Shown here in pieces: positions 11,733 through 24,998 of a stretch of DNA of 64,000 bases; position 1 is the first letter of the stretch, and each line of letters begins with the position of its first letter. The DNA comes from Cerrena zonata (taxonomy: Eukaryota; Basidiomycota; Agaricomycetes; Polyporales; Cerrenaceae), in NCBI GenBank assembly GCA_038087015.1, contig JASBNA010000029.1, positions 473,200 through 537,199 of the forward strand, read 5' to 3'. The notes beneath the pieces were generated by a model, which was given only the letters and a program-made list of their open reading frames with translations, was not told where the DNA came from and ran no database searches. The position numbers and the translations under genes are program-made.

Positions 11733-14700
11733 GACACCTACGATGAATAGACTGATGGTACGACTGCTTTCGCTCCAGATACCAGCAGGGCTTTATGTCT
11801 ATCGCAGACGCCAAGCTATGCGACAAGTTCATATTCCAAATTAAGCAGGTATGAAAGCAGCACTGTTTCGGGGGTTGAAGGATATCGGTCCCAGGGTGGA
11901 ACGGCGGTTCCTTGTCAAGGCAACCGGACATGCGGTATAGAACCGTGAGTGACTCTTGAGCTAAGTTCACCAGGTAATCATGCTCGGATCTGCAGCCAGA
12001 GTCTGTTTTTGGAATACTTAGTTAGGACCGAAGTTTGAGGTTGAGCAACTTACCGATGGAAAAGTCTCTGATCTGAGATTGGGAATGCGCTCCAGAAACA
12101 TTGAAAATTAGATTATAGTTGTCAAAATAGACTAATGCTTCCCACTGCTTCTTTCCGCACAATCGGCCATGGCAGCATGCTTCTGCAATTCTATTCCCGT
12201 CCCCGATCCCGTGCAGTAGCCAGAGGCAGTGTGTGAATTAAGTCGGCATCCCGAAACCGATTCTAGACTAGGTAACTCTTTAAGAAACCAAAGGTCAGGA
12301 CCAGGATATGAGCGCGAGGTGCAAACGTCAATCCACAATATCCGAGTCTTGGCCAGTAGAGTCATGAAGATTATATCCCAGAAGGGCTATGCATATAGAA
12401 CGGCGTAAAGGAGGCCGATATTATTTGCAGATCCTCGGTGCGGCAAAATTTCGTGAATGAAGGCACAGTGCGATTGCGCAGGATTGACGGCCGGACGAAT
12501 TACATAGGTGCCAAGGTGTATTTGTGATGACAAGGTGACGATGGCCATCGACAAGTATCACATCCGTTCCAATTGGTTATCATGCCTTCATGCATGATAT
12601 CTCACGGCCTCCGCAATTACCTAGAAAAATTGTGGAGACATTCTATCAAAACATGGGAGAGCAAGACGATGGCGTACATCTATCGCGTACCTCTCCAGAC
12701 GTGTTGTTCAGCACTATGCCTTAGCGATCAATATGGATGCTACTGGATGCCCGTCTTCCGGTGGCATATTTGCAATGCGAGCAATATCACCAATCACCGG
12801 AACGCTCTTGACATGAATAATACACTGTGGGGGAGTTGTAACTGAATGCCTTGAAACTTCTGGCTGCAATAGGAATGCTGTCCCATGCGCAGAACCCGGA
12901 GAATTGTCTATCAATATTCGAGATTCTACTCGGCGGCATGACAGTCGCGCAGCGATAGCACATTCCGATAAATTCCCATTACCCTCTGTGATCATCAAAT
13001 GGGGACCAACGATATATTTGTTACTTCGAGTTCGCCCTAGTACAGGGACTCGGAAGGGTTTATCGTTTAGCATTGGGGCCCAGTTCGAAGTTCACCGTCA
13101 TCAGTGTGGTCATCGACGGGAAGGTTGCTATTGACCGGCAAGATCTATGACAGCCTGGTTGAGAATGCGAGTTCCATTGAATCACCCAAATGTGTGGATA
13201 CATAGACGGTTGGACCGGTTCTGGTAGGGCGGTCGGCTGATGGTCAAGATTCAAGCTCGAGAGGCGACAGTTCAGGGGCGCCACAAGGATCGTGTGGCCC
13301 CCGGAAACCCTTGTGCATGTCATAAATATTATAACTCAAGAAATGATTCCGCCGGTCAACTAAATGTTTATTGAGAGATTCAGATAAGCGCTCACTCTTT
13401 GGCGATCTCCGATGAGCGCCTGTCTTTCAAGTTACGATTTCCGTCCCTCATCGTCCGGCTTACCCAACATTTCTGATGTCCACCATCAATGAGCCTGCAC
13501 AAGATGAAAGGCGAATGACACGCTAATGATATTGGCGTTATTATTACCACATTGGAGATTGTTGTTGGTGGCTAGGTGGTGGCTACACCTGGGTGTAAGT
13601 TCCTCCTGCGGATTGATACGTTCTATAGGCTGTACTTTGTGACAATAGTCTTCCAAGTATGACGGAGACGACCAACCATGCGTGCATATTACATGAAGCT
13701 GTCAGGTGAGCCTTGGAAATTGAAATCAACAATAGCTCCACAACTTCCCAAAAAGAACTCTCTGTCAGTGGGCAAGTAGCAAGGAGTGGAAGATGAAAAG
13801 CATGTAGTTCTCCATTGCTGCCAGTGATCATGGAGTTAGAGCTCGCCGCACTCAGCCAAACGTGCGATATCTGTTCCGTCTCCCTGCAAGATGTAAAACC
13901 ACTTTCTCTCACTGTCATGATAGGAATTACAGATCACAAAAACTTGTTCTTCGTTGCTTGTTCGATACGAGTTCCTGATGTTGGTTTCCACGCCATTCAA
14001 CGGTTCAACCCTTTTTATTTTCACTGACGTATCCGGGATGTACCGAATGCACAGGCTATTTTCTCTAGGTTCTCAGTGAAAAAAATGCTTTGAACCCTGA
14101 CCGTGTCCAAGCTTCGCAGTCTAGTCCTCTTCTACGTTCGGCGGAGACCAGAGCTTGCATTCGACACTGGCCAGCATGTCATGTGTGATATTTTCAAGTC
14201 TAGAACGATGCACAATGTGAAAAGGTCAGAGAAAGCTTGACTTAGTATTTTCTAAGTATGTATGACCATCCCTGAGTTTATTATTCACTAATACGGACAA
14301 AAAGTTGGTCGTAGAAGAAATCCAATCATAATACAACTGCAGACGGTATCATCCACTATGTCAAGCCTCATGAAATATATGGTACTGCCATTCGGTACGT
14401 AGTGTTTGGCATATCTACGTAGATTGTTGAAGTGACCCTAAGCTAATCGGACTATTGACCGCTGTCTCACTTTTCTACTAACCTTCCATATCAGGAATAA
14501 CACGCCAGATTAGGTAACTACATTTCCAAATTCGTCAAGATGTTCAATCCAGCCGATGGTTGAACGAGGTTGTCCTCATTCGGTTTAACGCAAGTTAATC
14601 CTTTTAATTCATTAGCCATCATCAAGAAGTATTAATTTAGAACCAATGCAGGGCATGAAGAGAACAGAGGTAAGCATACTTCTTCGCCTCCATTGACTTG

Positions 14701-16584
14701 TCGTATCATTATCCCGCTCGGGGTTGACAACTTGGGGTCGGACACCTTGACGACGTTGTGGGTGCACATGGGCCCATATTGACCTTACATCTTCCATGAC
14801 ACCGACTAAGGAAGCCCGGAGCCCTTAACGGGGACTGCGATCCCGATATGAATCAGCGTTAATGACAATCTCGCTCTCAAAGTGACACCTTCGATTTCCC
14901 GACAAACTCGGGGTTTAATGCTTCCCAGCCTCGGGGACCTTTTCGCACCCGTCAGAAAGCGTCGATCGTCTTCGTCATCTTCTGCGGCAGTACATATACG
15001 TACACATCTTTGCTTACTACTTTTTGGTTCTGCTTCTTTCGCAGATTGACTTTCACCGATTTCATGTAGTCGGTAACCGTCAAGTGGCACCCCGAAGTCT
15101 ATCTCAATTCTTGATGAACAGATTCTGGCATGCCTCCGTGACGTTGTTCATTCCCAATGCAATGGAAAAAATTAGCAGCAGACGAGCTTCTCTGTCGCGG
15201 CTTATCCAGATTATGTTGCCTGATCCTCTCCGCAAGACAAACATCCTTGAAATTGACGTGATCGATCGTGTCACATCCTTCCAGCCCACCGGGGAGTGAG
15301 ATCTACCGATTGCTCCAACCTCGACGTTGGTGCCTTCAAGATCATGCGACAAGGTATTCCACCAACTCGGCTCTTTGCCAACGAACTAAGGAGGATATAT
15401 TTTCTATCACGCATTGTTTACTCTATCGGCTGCACTCTCTCGCCCCCGAAGTGAGCTTCGATGCTGATATATTTCTTTGTTTTTTTCAATCTAGAATAGC
15501 GCTATCAAGGACGGAGGTACGATAGGACATGCTACGTTTTTACGCCGCTCCATCCATATCCTAAGCCGAGTAACGATTTTCAGGGCCTACATCATCGCAG
15601 CTACACGGTAGTACAGTGGGTATCCGCAAGCTAGGTCCTTATTCCTCAATTGAGCATAACTTAAAGAACTCGCACAGACTCCCCGACCTCATCCCCGCAT
15701 GCTTCTTCGTGGCACATGACACATCGTCCTTGTCATCGAGAGCTTCAGAGCGTTACGTAGCGGATTTGGTAAGGGTATTTTTACCCTCGTACTATCTTTA
15801 TCTCGGCCACATTGCTCACCGGTAGGGAAAAAATCGGCTATCGTTCAAGTTGAATCTACACACACTGTGGCGCATTGAGTGCAAGCTGGCTCGAGTTAAA
15901 GATTCTGCATCAGAGCCTTGATCGAAACTTTACCGCGGCCTGTGCTTATTCTTGATGTAGCAGGTCACGTCGACTTTACCATCAAGGTTGATCCACGAGG
16001 TTTAGGATTCTATTCAATGCTAATACCTTATTCGGTACAATATAATAATTGAGTATTCTCAAGTGATCGGCGTATGGTGGTACGACGCAAGGTTGTACAT
16101 CTACCAAAGGTATACCGAACAAGCTATCATCTCAACTGAAGATGAAATGAACGATGCATATTTTTTCACCTAACGCTTCCAACTGCATCGCAGGAGTTTC
16201 GAGTCACTGTCAACAAAAGGAATGGCAGACCCTCACGTGGGCAATTGCATAGCAATCAAGTCCGCAAACTAAACCTAAGCTTGTAAAGCGTTTGTTTCTT
16301 GGTCGTTTTACTCCCGCGAAGTAGTCACAAAGGTCCCAAATAGAGTTCGGTCAAACGGTTATAGTTTCATTCCGATAGTTAGGTTAGACTATTACACAAG
16401 AAGGCGGTAATGAGTGAGGGATAAGTAGGTCTAGTTACACATCGGGGACAACAATTTCCAACATCGCTATACTACGCGGAAAGATAGGTTAGAATAGATA
16501 CCAAGTGGATAAATACGGTGTGACTAAGGAGCGTCTCGAAAAAAGCGAAGGAGAAGAAAGAAGAGAAACGGTACAACAACTGCC
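11733..16584. other. 4.9-kb interval without a recognisable gene
   Basis: Both strands show only short open frames with no family motif, no consistent splice-linked series and no codon pattern like the neighbours. I found no LTR, tandem repeat or tRNA by eye. The part next to 11732 must hold the terpene synthase promoter. The length is large for a gene-dense fungal region and may hide decayed genes or a transposon remnant. Confidence 0.5.
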
Positions 16585-19177
16585 TCACTTGTTTGCGGCC
16601 TTGATGAGATCAGCCCCCTTCTCTCCACTGCAGACAGCGAGCGTGCTTAGTAAATGTAATTGTAGACAATGAGGAGAAAGAACTTACATCATGTATGTCA
16701 AAGCCTGAGGGTGCCCTGAGAACTGTTGAGGCATGACCGAAAGATCAACGACACGGACATTGCTAGTACCGTAGACCTTCAAGGTGGGGTCGACGACGCC
16801 ACCATCAGACTTGGGCAACATCGAGCAAGTGCCAGTGGTGTGACTCTGTGACTGAATGTTGTTCTTGACGAAGGTGATCCATTGATCATCAGTCTGAACT
16901 TCGCTTCCGGGGAAGTTGAGCGAAGCGACGATGTTCTGGAAAGGTGTAGTCTGTATCCAAGTCGAGCGAACCCACTTAGCGATGCCAACGAGGACTTTCA
17001 AGTCTGTGAGAGATAAGTATTAGCTCGCGTCAATGTAAACGTAATTTAACAGCATACCGAAGTCGATATCGAAGTAGTTGGGGTCAATAGTAGGCTTAAC
17101 GGTGGGATCAACTGAGTTGATGTGAGTGCTTCCCCTTGAGAAAGGTTGTTGCAACAAAGTCAAGACACTGATATATCCCTTGGAAGGGTCAGCGGTGTCG
17201 TCAGTGATCTTGACACCTTCAGTCAGAACCTCAACGACACTGTTGGCAGGGTCTTGCAGGAGCTTGATCTGAGCTGCTTGTTGCTTCTTCTGTCCGTTGG
17301 TGCGTGTACGGTTGGCGATCTGAGAGGCAGCACTGATCAAGAGGTTCTTCCAGTCGGGGATGAACCTCTGGAGGTTGACCATGGTAATAGCGGTGGAGAC
17401 ATAACCGAGGGAACCGGTGGCGGGACGTTGTTGCCAAAGAGCAGCTTGTTGGTTGAAGAAGGTTTGGTTGGTCAGGAGGGGGTCCAAAGTTTGGGTGCCG
17501 TTCTTTACAACTACAACAAAACATGAGTTGTAAGCATTACAGCAATCATAACATTTTCCCAGTGAGCTTACCAAACGATTGGACAACGAAAAAATGTTCT
17601 TGCAAGTTTTCACCAACACCCGGAAGGTCGACAACAGACTTGATACCGAGACTGCCCAACCTGGTCTTGTCACCGACACCGCTTAACTCCAAAAGCTGGG
17701 GGCTTCCCACTGTACTTCCACTCAAGATGACTTCCCTCGAGGCAGAAACCGTGAACGCCGTCCCGTTGACAACAAAGGAGACTCCGGAAGCAGTGACAGT
17801 ACTTGGCTTGGCAGACGAGGTCGTATTGTCCTGACGAGTTGTTTTGCCGCTCGCCCAGTTGATCTTGGTTACCTGAGCGCCAGTAAGGACAAGGAGGTTA
17901 TTGCGGCCAGAGGCTTGAGCCACGTCAATATACTACGTAACAATGTCAGGAACAAGCGAATATGAATGAGATATTTCAAAATTGAGGCGGATCAGGAACA
18001 GGAAAGAGACGCACACTTGTCGAAAATGCCCGAGCGCGAGTGTTGAAGTCAATGCTGGCCGAACCTTTCCAAGCACCGGTGGTTTGGCCAGCCATCTGGA
18101 ATGTAAAGTGAAACTTATGAGGAAATTATTCAAATTACAGAGCGCTTCGTGGGACGTACAGGTTCCTTGATTATTGGAATGCCCAATTCGAGCGCGGAGG
18201 GTTCCTGGGGCAACTCGGAGTCTGGGATGAAGTTAGGGAATACTGTGCTAAGGGGTCCGCCTGTTCCACGAGTGCTCGCGTCGAACGTTTGGTTCCACTT
18301 GGCCGCAAAAGTAGGATCAGGAGGAGTGAAGCTAGAAGTTAATTAAATTAGCATGATTGATGCCAAATTAAGCAAAGGAGCGGGGGAACGTACTTTTCTG
18401 GTTTCTTCATGTAGGGGAAGAGGTCAGTAAAGTCCCATCCTGGGTTTCCCAAATTTGCAATGTCTATAAAAACAAATGTTCAAAATTAGCTGAGACACGA
18501 ACAACGCTACGAGTAACCTACTGTCGTATTCCACCTTAGAGGACCGATCCCAGATCATGGCATTGATCGCCGAACAGCCGCCAAGGACCTTACCACTACG
18601 ATGTGGCGTTTATCTTAACTTTTATTCCTGCCTAGAAGGCACGAAAATGACTTACCGAATAAAGGGGAGTACTTTATTGTTCGAGTTCTTCTGCGGTACA
18701 GTCGTGTATAACTATTGATTAGAAAATACGTAAGTCTTTAGTTTAGAAATATCGAAAGTAAGTACGTACCCAGTCGAAATCGGGGTCACCAACTGTGGAA
18801 CCCACTTCAGCTGGGATCTGTACCCTCGGATCACTGGAATGATCATCTCCTGCCTCAAGGACGACAACTTTCTTGGTAGCGTCCTCTGCTAAACGTGCAG
18901 CAACAACTAAGCCAGCTGTTCCACCACCTGTGAATCAATATAATCAGCATTGAGACACCCAGAGAAGAGGAACGAGCTACTCACCGACAACGACATAGTC
19001 AAAACTCTTGCCACTGATATCTGAGGCCTGAGTAGTGATTGCAGATGTACCTGCTGTAACCGCGAGTATACGGGCTTTCTGATTCTGGGGGAGGTCGTAG
19101 TGTGAGGGAAGTGTGATCGCAGAGGTGAATGAGATGAATGATAGTAGCAACGAAAATGTGGGGGAAAGGGATCGCAT
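16585..19177 (-). CDS. Secreted GMC oxidoreductase (aryl-alcohol-oxidase-like), copy 1
   Basis: FAD-dependent alcohol oxidase/dehydrogenase of the glucose-methanol-choline family. The start at 19177 opens with a signal peptide (MRSLSPTFSLLLSFISFTSA). Across roughly ten exons: dinucleotide-binding motif YVVVGGGTAGLVVAARLAED, VVVLEAGDD, the first GMC signature GKVLGGCSAINAMIW, PGWDFTDLFPYMKKPEK, the second signature GSTVGSPQLLELSGVG, VDLPGVGENLQEH, then QPFSRGSTHINSVDP. The catalytic His pair appears as SQSHTTGTCSMLP and QFSGHPQALTYMM. The gene ends GADLIKAANK with TGA at 16585-16587. The first signature has Cys where Ser, Gly or Thr is usual. The frame is intact. The enzyme probably acts outside the cell on alcohols; a role in oxidising the cluster's terpenoid is inferred from position only. 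Confidence 0.92.
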
Positions 19178-20590
19178 CTTAGTAGAAAATAAAACTTAAA
19201 CTTGGAACTTTACAAGGATAAAAAGTGCAGATGCAAGCAGGAAGAAGTGATAGATAAACCCAATGCGATGTGCGCACAATGAGAAGCTGCGTTGCTCCCT
19301 GTATAAATACCGTTGCAGAAGGGCTAGAAACTTTGTTTCGAAGGCAAGACTAAGTCCAGAGCAGGTTGACACGAAACACAAAGCGAGGGAAGGCGGCGCA
19401 AACCAAAGAGAGGCAAGAATAACTCGGCAAAACTAATGCAGAGCCCATATTATTCGGCACCAAGGTACAGGTCAGAATGACTGTGCTCCGACACACCGAT
19501 ACTTGGAAAATGTTGTATGATGAGAGCGGGCAGGGGCCAGTGCAACGAATAATGTAGGATGATTGCCGTGCCTGATACTCAGGGGGTAGATTAAGACATG
19601 ACCCATCGCCATCGAGAGTAGGGCTGTGGGATTCAGATTTCAAAATGTGCGGAGTGACGTCCCGCCGTTGCAACATAACTCAAACAACTGAGGGCAGCTT
19701 GCGGGTGAATCCAGCTATTAGCGTCGCATCTGCCATGGGCTGTGTCGACCGAGGGCGATTGATGTCAAAAGCAGCCGATCTAGTGAGATCGATATACTTA
19801 GATACTAGGGAGCTAGCCGAAACACCTAAGTTGCGGAAGGCTACGCGAGATGGCGTGTAGAAGTGCAGGTATCAATAATCTTGGACCCTTCAGGAGGCGA
19901 GGCAGAATTGACAACCCATCACGTCAAGGATTGTAACGATGAGAACGGAGTTGATCTGACTTGACCGATGCGCCACGGTTGAATCTGGATAGGACGATAG
20001 TAGACAGTTTAGCTTGAAAGACAACTCGGAATTTCTGACACGAAAAGGAAGAGTGCGACGACGGGCATTGCGTCGGGTTGCGAGTCCCAACACCCGCCAC
20101 AGTGAGGCCACTGCGTGATAGTGGAAGATGTTAGGAAGATATTAGTTGTATATTTAGTCAGTGATCGTGCAGCTCGACTTTCTTAGTGCTATCATACAGC
20201 CCAAAATGGAAAGACGCTGGAAGGCAAGGACCCCAGAAGTAAAGTCGGGCAAGAACCCTACTGACCGAGCCCATCCCGCCGTGGTGGGAAATACAACACA
20301 ACAACACATCGCCCAAAGTGGAAATAAACGTTCCCAGCACCTTCCCTCTGCCTGCCAGAAACAAAAACTGACACAAGGCATAGGTGCTTCCGGGTGCTTC
20401 TCCCTTTGAGCGGAACTTCACCTGCCCCCAAGCGGTCCATGCACCAGTCATGTCCGTTCACAAAGTCCATTTTTCGGGGGAGAGCCTCGGGGAAGTTTCT
20501 AGTGCGCGACCGAAGTCCAGCGGCGCACAAAACCCCTCGCCACAGTAGCCAGCAACTTACTCACTCTCTTCGACGTCGACTGTAGTAACA
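19178..20590. promoter_or_regulatory. Divergent intergenic region, GMC1 / SDR
   Basis: A 1.4-kb interval between divergent starts, carrying the promoters of GMC copy 1 (minus) and the short-chain dehydrogenase (plus). A tataaatac string near 19301 lies about 120 bases upstream of the GMC1 start on either-strand reading and could be a TATA element. No gene is seen inside. Confidence 0.4.
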
Positions 20591-21883
20591 ATGGGCTCTT
20601 CATCGTCTCTTCTCAACCCCGACAAGGACCTCCTTGACCTCCATGGCAAGGTCGCAATGGTCACCGGTGGAAAGTACGTCTCTGGTTGCATTATTAGGCA
20701 AATAATTTGTATTAATGTTCATTTATCGCCAGTGCCGGTATAGGTTACTGGACAGCAGCGCACCTGAGCAAACGCGGCGCAAAGGTTTACCTTGCTTGCC
20801 GTAACGAAAGTCGTGCTACAGGTGCCATTGCCAAAATCGAGGCTTGGAACACCAGCGAAGGTCGCGGTGCTGTCCTCTACCACCACTTGTCATTAGACAA
20901 CCCTCAGGAGGCAAAGAAGTCTGCTGAAGAGTTCCTTGCCAAGGAAACCAGGCTAGACATCCTCGGTATGTTTCGTCTCTTATTAGAGTTGGAGAATAGG
21001 CACTGAGTTTCGAACCACGGGTTTTTAGTTAACAATGCCGGTCTTCTTGCTTCTCCATATGAGAAGACCAAAGACGGCATAGTCAATACCATGGTCGTCA
21101 AGTAAGCTTATTTACATTCTTACTCCTAATGACAATGGCTAATAGGCTATGTCTCGCACAGCCACTTGAGTCCATTCACTTTCACTCAAACGCTTTCTCC
21201 CCTCCTCGAAAAGACTGCGCAAGAGCCGGGAAGTGATGTCAGGATTGTCAATGTAATCATCTCAATATATCCCCGTTGAATCATTACTTATGGATCTATC
21301 TATAGGTTTCATCGTTAATGCACAGTGCCATTCGCGCTGGCGAGACGAAATTCGACTCAATAGACTCTTTCAACGCCCAATACAAGGGTGCCTGGGTCCC
21401 TCCTGAGAACCTCAAGCGTTACGGTCTTACCAAACTCGCCAACATCCTCTGGACCAAAGAGCTTCAAAGGATATATGACGAGAAGAAGATCCCCATCACT
21501 GCTATCGCCATCCACCCTGGAGGTGTGCTTACTGGTAAGCACAACATTACACATCAGCATCCCGCGATCAAACTCTAACCTTGTCTCATCTAATACCTAT
21601 AGATTCTGCCCTAGAAGGTCTCAAGAAGTCCGCTGTCCCCAAACTTCGCATTGCTATTTCTAGGCTCTTCGCTGACGAACCCGAACCCGGTTCATTCACA
21701 ACCTTGTTCGCCGCTGCGTCAATCGAAGTCTCGAAGGACAAGTCAAAGTACAAGGCTCAATACTTGGCTCCATATGGCAAGATCGTCGAACCAAGCAAGT
21801 TGGCTCGGGATCCCCAGTTGCGGACCAACCTTTGGGGAACGACGATCAAGGTCTTAAAGGAGATCTATGGTGTTGAATTTTGA
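20591..21883 (+). CDS. Short-chain dehydrogenase/reductase (retinol-dehydrogenase/WWOX-like)
   Basis: NAD(P)-dependent oxidoreductase of the classical SDR fold. The start at 20591 reads MGSSSSLLNPDKDLLDLHGK. The cofactor motif TGGNAGIGYW is completed across the first intron. Then follow VYLACRNESRA, LDILVNNAGLLASPYEKTKD, VNHLSPFTFTQTLSPLLEK and VRIVNVSSLMHSA (catalytic Ser). The active-site pair is in KRYGLTKLANILWTKEL (Y-x-x-x-K), followed by AIHPGGVLT and, after the last intron, DSALEGLKKSAVP. The end VLKEIYGVEF has its TGA at 21881-21883. Length is about 330 residues, normal for this subgroup, with about six exons and no frame break. It converges on GMC copy 2. A role in ketone/alcohol interconversion on a terpenoid intermediate is inferred from its neighbours. 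Confidence 0.92.
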
Positions 21884-22503
21884 GAGATTAGTCCTTCAGG
21901 ATGATGCTTGACGCCCTTGTTGTTTGTGTTCTCGCGAGTTTGTGATTCCGTCTCCGGATGGTCTGTCATTTGTGGTTCGGACTCCATATACCTTGTTACC
22001 TGCTAGTTTGTTACTCGTATTCTCTGTTGGACTACGCACACTCTATCTGCTAGATCCTCATGTTAGTTATGACTTGCTTTCATAAAATGCATCTTTGTTA
22101 GCAAACATACTCGTTTGAAATAAGTGAATCATGATTTGGCGTTGAGCGAGAAATAAACATATGATACGCACATCGGTATATCCTGCCTTCTATTTTTACC
22201 GTTGAAACGAGCTTAGCCATCATGGCGGCAAGTTTATGCTGATTCTCATCTTTTGAAGAGGGTTGGTAAGCACGCGAAACAAAGTATATGTCACGAACGT
22301 TTAGAAACCGACTCGGAGATATCATAACATGCAGCGGTACAGAACAACATAGCATTGAAGGATACGCCGATTAAATAACAAAACGAGTGTACAGAAGGCA
22401 CAATCAACGCCCATTACATACTAAGCCCAATAAGTAAGTCAGAAACAGCTAATCCTAACGAACGTTTATCAAATAAGAACAAAAACGCAAAAGTTCAATA
22501 TTA
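21884..22503. other. Convergent intergenic region, SDR / GMC2
   Basis: The 3' flanks of two convergent genes. No gene or repeat seen. Confidence 0.45.
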
Positions 22504-24998
22504 TCAGACAAGGGTCCTGAAGATTTCCGCAGCCTTCAGAGCATTCCCATAAACCGTAGCCAAAGTGTGCGCTCCGATCTCGAAGGGAATGATACTTGCG
22601 TCAGCGACCCTAATATTCGAGGTACCATAGATCTTCAAGTTGGCATCGACAACTCCATTTTGCTCCTGAGGCAGCATAGACGCAGAACCACATGGGTGCC
22701 AGACGCTGAAAGTGCCTTGTTGAATGTAAGCAGCCAATTCGGTGTCAGTGGCGTTGGGTGCAGGGTTCAATTGACTGGTGACGAGGTCTTTGAGGGGAGC
22801 AGTTTGAGCGAGCTTGGTGACGAATTTGATGCCGTCAGTGAGGAAGGCGAGCTCTGAATATCACGGCAACGTGTCAGCGTGTTTATAGATATAAATCAAG
22901 GAAATGAAGGCGTACCAAATTCAGTAATACCAAGGAAGTTGGGATCGATGATAGGTAGGTCAAGAGGGTTTGTAGTGTTCAAGTGGACGTTTCCACGGGA
23001 GAAGGGTCGAATGTTGATGACAGTGACAAGCTCACGATTGTGGGACGAGTCATCAGGAGGAAGGCGAGAATCCGCTGAACCTGGGGTCAATGTCAGCCTA
23101 TATGAACGTGCGAGGTTAGAAATATGTTGACCAAAATATGTATGTGAAACCTACTCGTAATCAGGGACATCAGGGTCCAAGAACAATTTCCTCTGTTCTG
23201 CATACTGTTTCTCCAAGGCTGTACCCTTAAAGCCCGCTATAGCCTTATCAAGAAGAGCCGTCAATTCAGTAAGTCGCTCTGGAGTGACAATAGCCTGAAT
23301 CGGAAGCATGGCAAGAGTAGAACCGGGCACAGATGCAAGCACGCCGGTACGGTTCTTGAGGTAAAGGGCTTGCTGCTCGGCAGCATAGGTCGTGTTGCGA
23401 GTGAAGTCCTCTAAGGTTTGACCTAGGTTGGCGGAATGTTCGAGAGTGACCTAGGAGACATTTGTATTTGAACCTCTGGCTAATCTCGTACAAAGATAGA
23501 ACTTACTGGAACACCTGCGTGATCTTGCAAATTTTCACCTACACCCGTGACATTGACCTTGGTCTGAATTCCCTTGGCGTTGAGAATGGTAGGGTTTCCG
23601 ATTCCTATACACCCAGTAACACGTAAGACACAAGGTATTGTTACGTCGAGAGTGAGCCCTACCTGAAAGCTCCAGTATCTTCGGGGTTTGATAAGTACCT
23701 AATATTTTTATTAGGCTTAAGTCAGACCAAAATTAAACTCAGATGACGTACCAGCAGTAACAATCACGTTTCCGCGAGAGGTAAGTTTAACAGTTTGGTT
23801 CTGACCACCGGAAATGAACTGTACGCCTGTCGCGCTAACACCGGCAGAGCCCGAAATAGCTCCGCCAGCTAAAATAATCTTGGACACCGTGGCCCCAGTG
23901 AAGATTTTCAAGTTTGTCTTCTTATTCCCAGCGAGTACAAAGTCGGTACCAACTGCAGATCGAGAACGGTTGTCCGGCTTAATCGCGGTTGGAGACTGCC
24001 ACACGCCAGACGTCAAGCCACCGGACTTAGAAGGAAAAAGGTAATGCAAATGAGTCTATTTTCAAAATGTGAATGTGTGTGAGAGAGAACTTACAGCCCG
24101 GGTGGTCCTGTTAATTCCGAGAGCGTTGAGACTGTTGACGTAGCCGACAATGAATTTATCAGGGGCATAAAAGTTGGAGTAAGAAACTTGGATTTGGCCA
24201 TTGCTCCCATGGTCCGAGGGAAGATCGATAGCACCAAATTCTTGTTGGATGTCTGCGGGGGCAGGGTGGAAAGCTTCGACAGTCTTGATGTGAGCATCGA
24301 CTGAATCCCAGTTCCATCCAGGGTTTCCGAGGGTTTCCCAAACTACCGATGAGAGTCAGTCCCGCCCCACGATATTGATAATCAGTCGCATACCATCATA
24401 TTCCTTTTGATGCGCTCTATTACAATTGCAAAGTATCATGTCAATTCAGAGGGATACCGTGGAGATCAATATCACTAACCTGACGAAATACATTCCGTTC
24501 ACAGATGATGTTCCGCCGAGGAGCTTACCCCGAGGTAACGAGATCACTAGACCATCGACATTCTTTTGAGGAACCGATGTGAATCCCCAGTCGATATCGC
24601 TACCAATAAACTGCGTGAATAATGCTGTTCGGAGAGATTGTGTGATTTCAGTTTTCTCCTTGTAGACTAGAATGCAAAAGATGCTATACCTGGGACTGAC
24701 GTTGTATCGCTAACAACCGCTTGGCCAGCCTCAAGTACGGCCACTGAGATAGAGGGATCATCGGTAAGTCTACGGATTGTGTCAACAATATATTCGATTA
24801 GAAGAGGAATGAGAAAACTTGCCTTTCCGCGATAAGGAGACCAGACGTCCCTCCACCTAAAGAGCGAATGGGTGAACATTCCAGACCGGTGATTAGAAGA
24901 TTCCACTGACCAATAATGATGAAGTCAAACGTGCTGTTGATGGTTTGGCTGAACGCTATCGGAAGATAACAGAGTGATAACAGCTTCAGAAACTTCAT
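22504..24998 (-). CDS. Secreted GMC oxidoreductase (aryl-alcohol-oxidase-like), copy 2
   Basis: Second FAD-dependent GMC oxidase of the cluster, clearly divergent from copy 1. The start at 24998 is preferred because MKFLKLLSLCYLPIAFSQ is a clean signal peptide; an in-frame ATG at 25031 would add 11 residues. Motifs in order: FDFIIIGGGTSGLLIAERL (FAD-binding), VAVLEAGQAVVSD, GKLLGGTSSVNGMYF (first GMC signature), NPGWNWDSV region, TPKILELSGIGNP (second signature), VTGVGENLQDHAGV, RPFSRGNVHLNTTNP, then WHPCGSASMLP and IGAHTLATVYG carrying the two active-site His residues. The end is NALKAAEIFRTLV with TGA at 22504-22506. One intron, 24770-24822, uses GC-AG splicing. No frame break was found. 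Two GMC genes flanking an SDR suggest successive alcohol oxidations, but substrates are unknown. Confidence 0.9.
24770..24822 (-). other. GC-AG intron in GMC copy 2
   Basis: Reading on the minus strand, the donor is gcaagt and the acceptor ends cgtag. Splicing here joins GLLIAE to RLTDDPSISVAVLEAG, the exact continuation expected for GMC enzymes. A GT donor giving this frame is not present. Confidence 0.75.

Noticed and set aside
13583..15600. Short open frames on both strands in the gap after the terpene synthase
   Set aside because: No motifs, no linked exons; several are mutually antisense.
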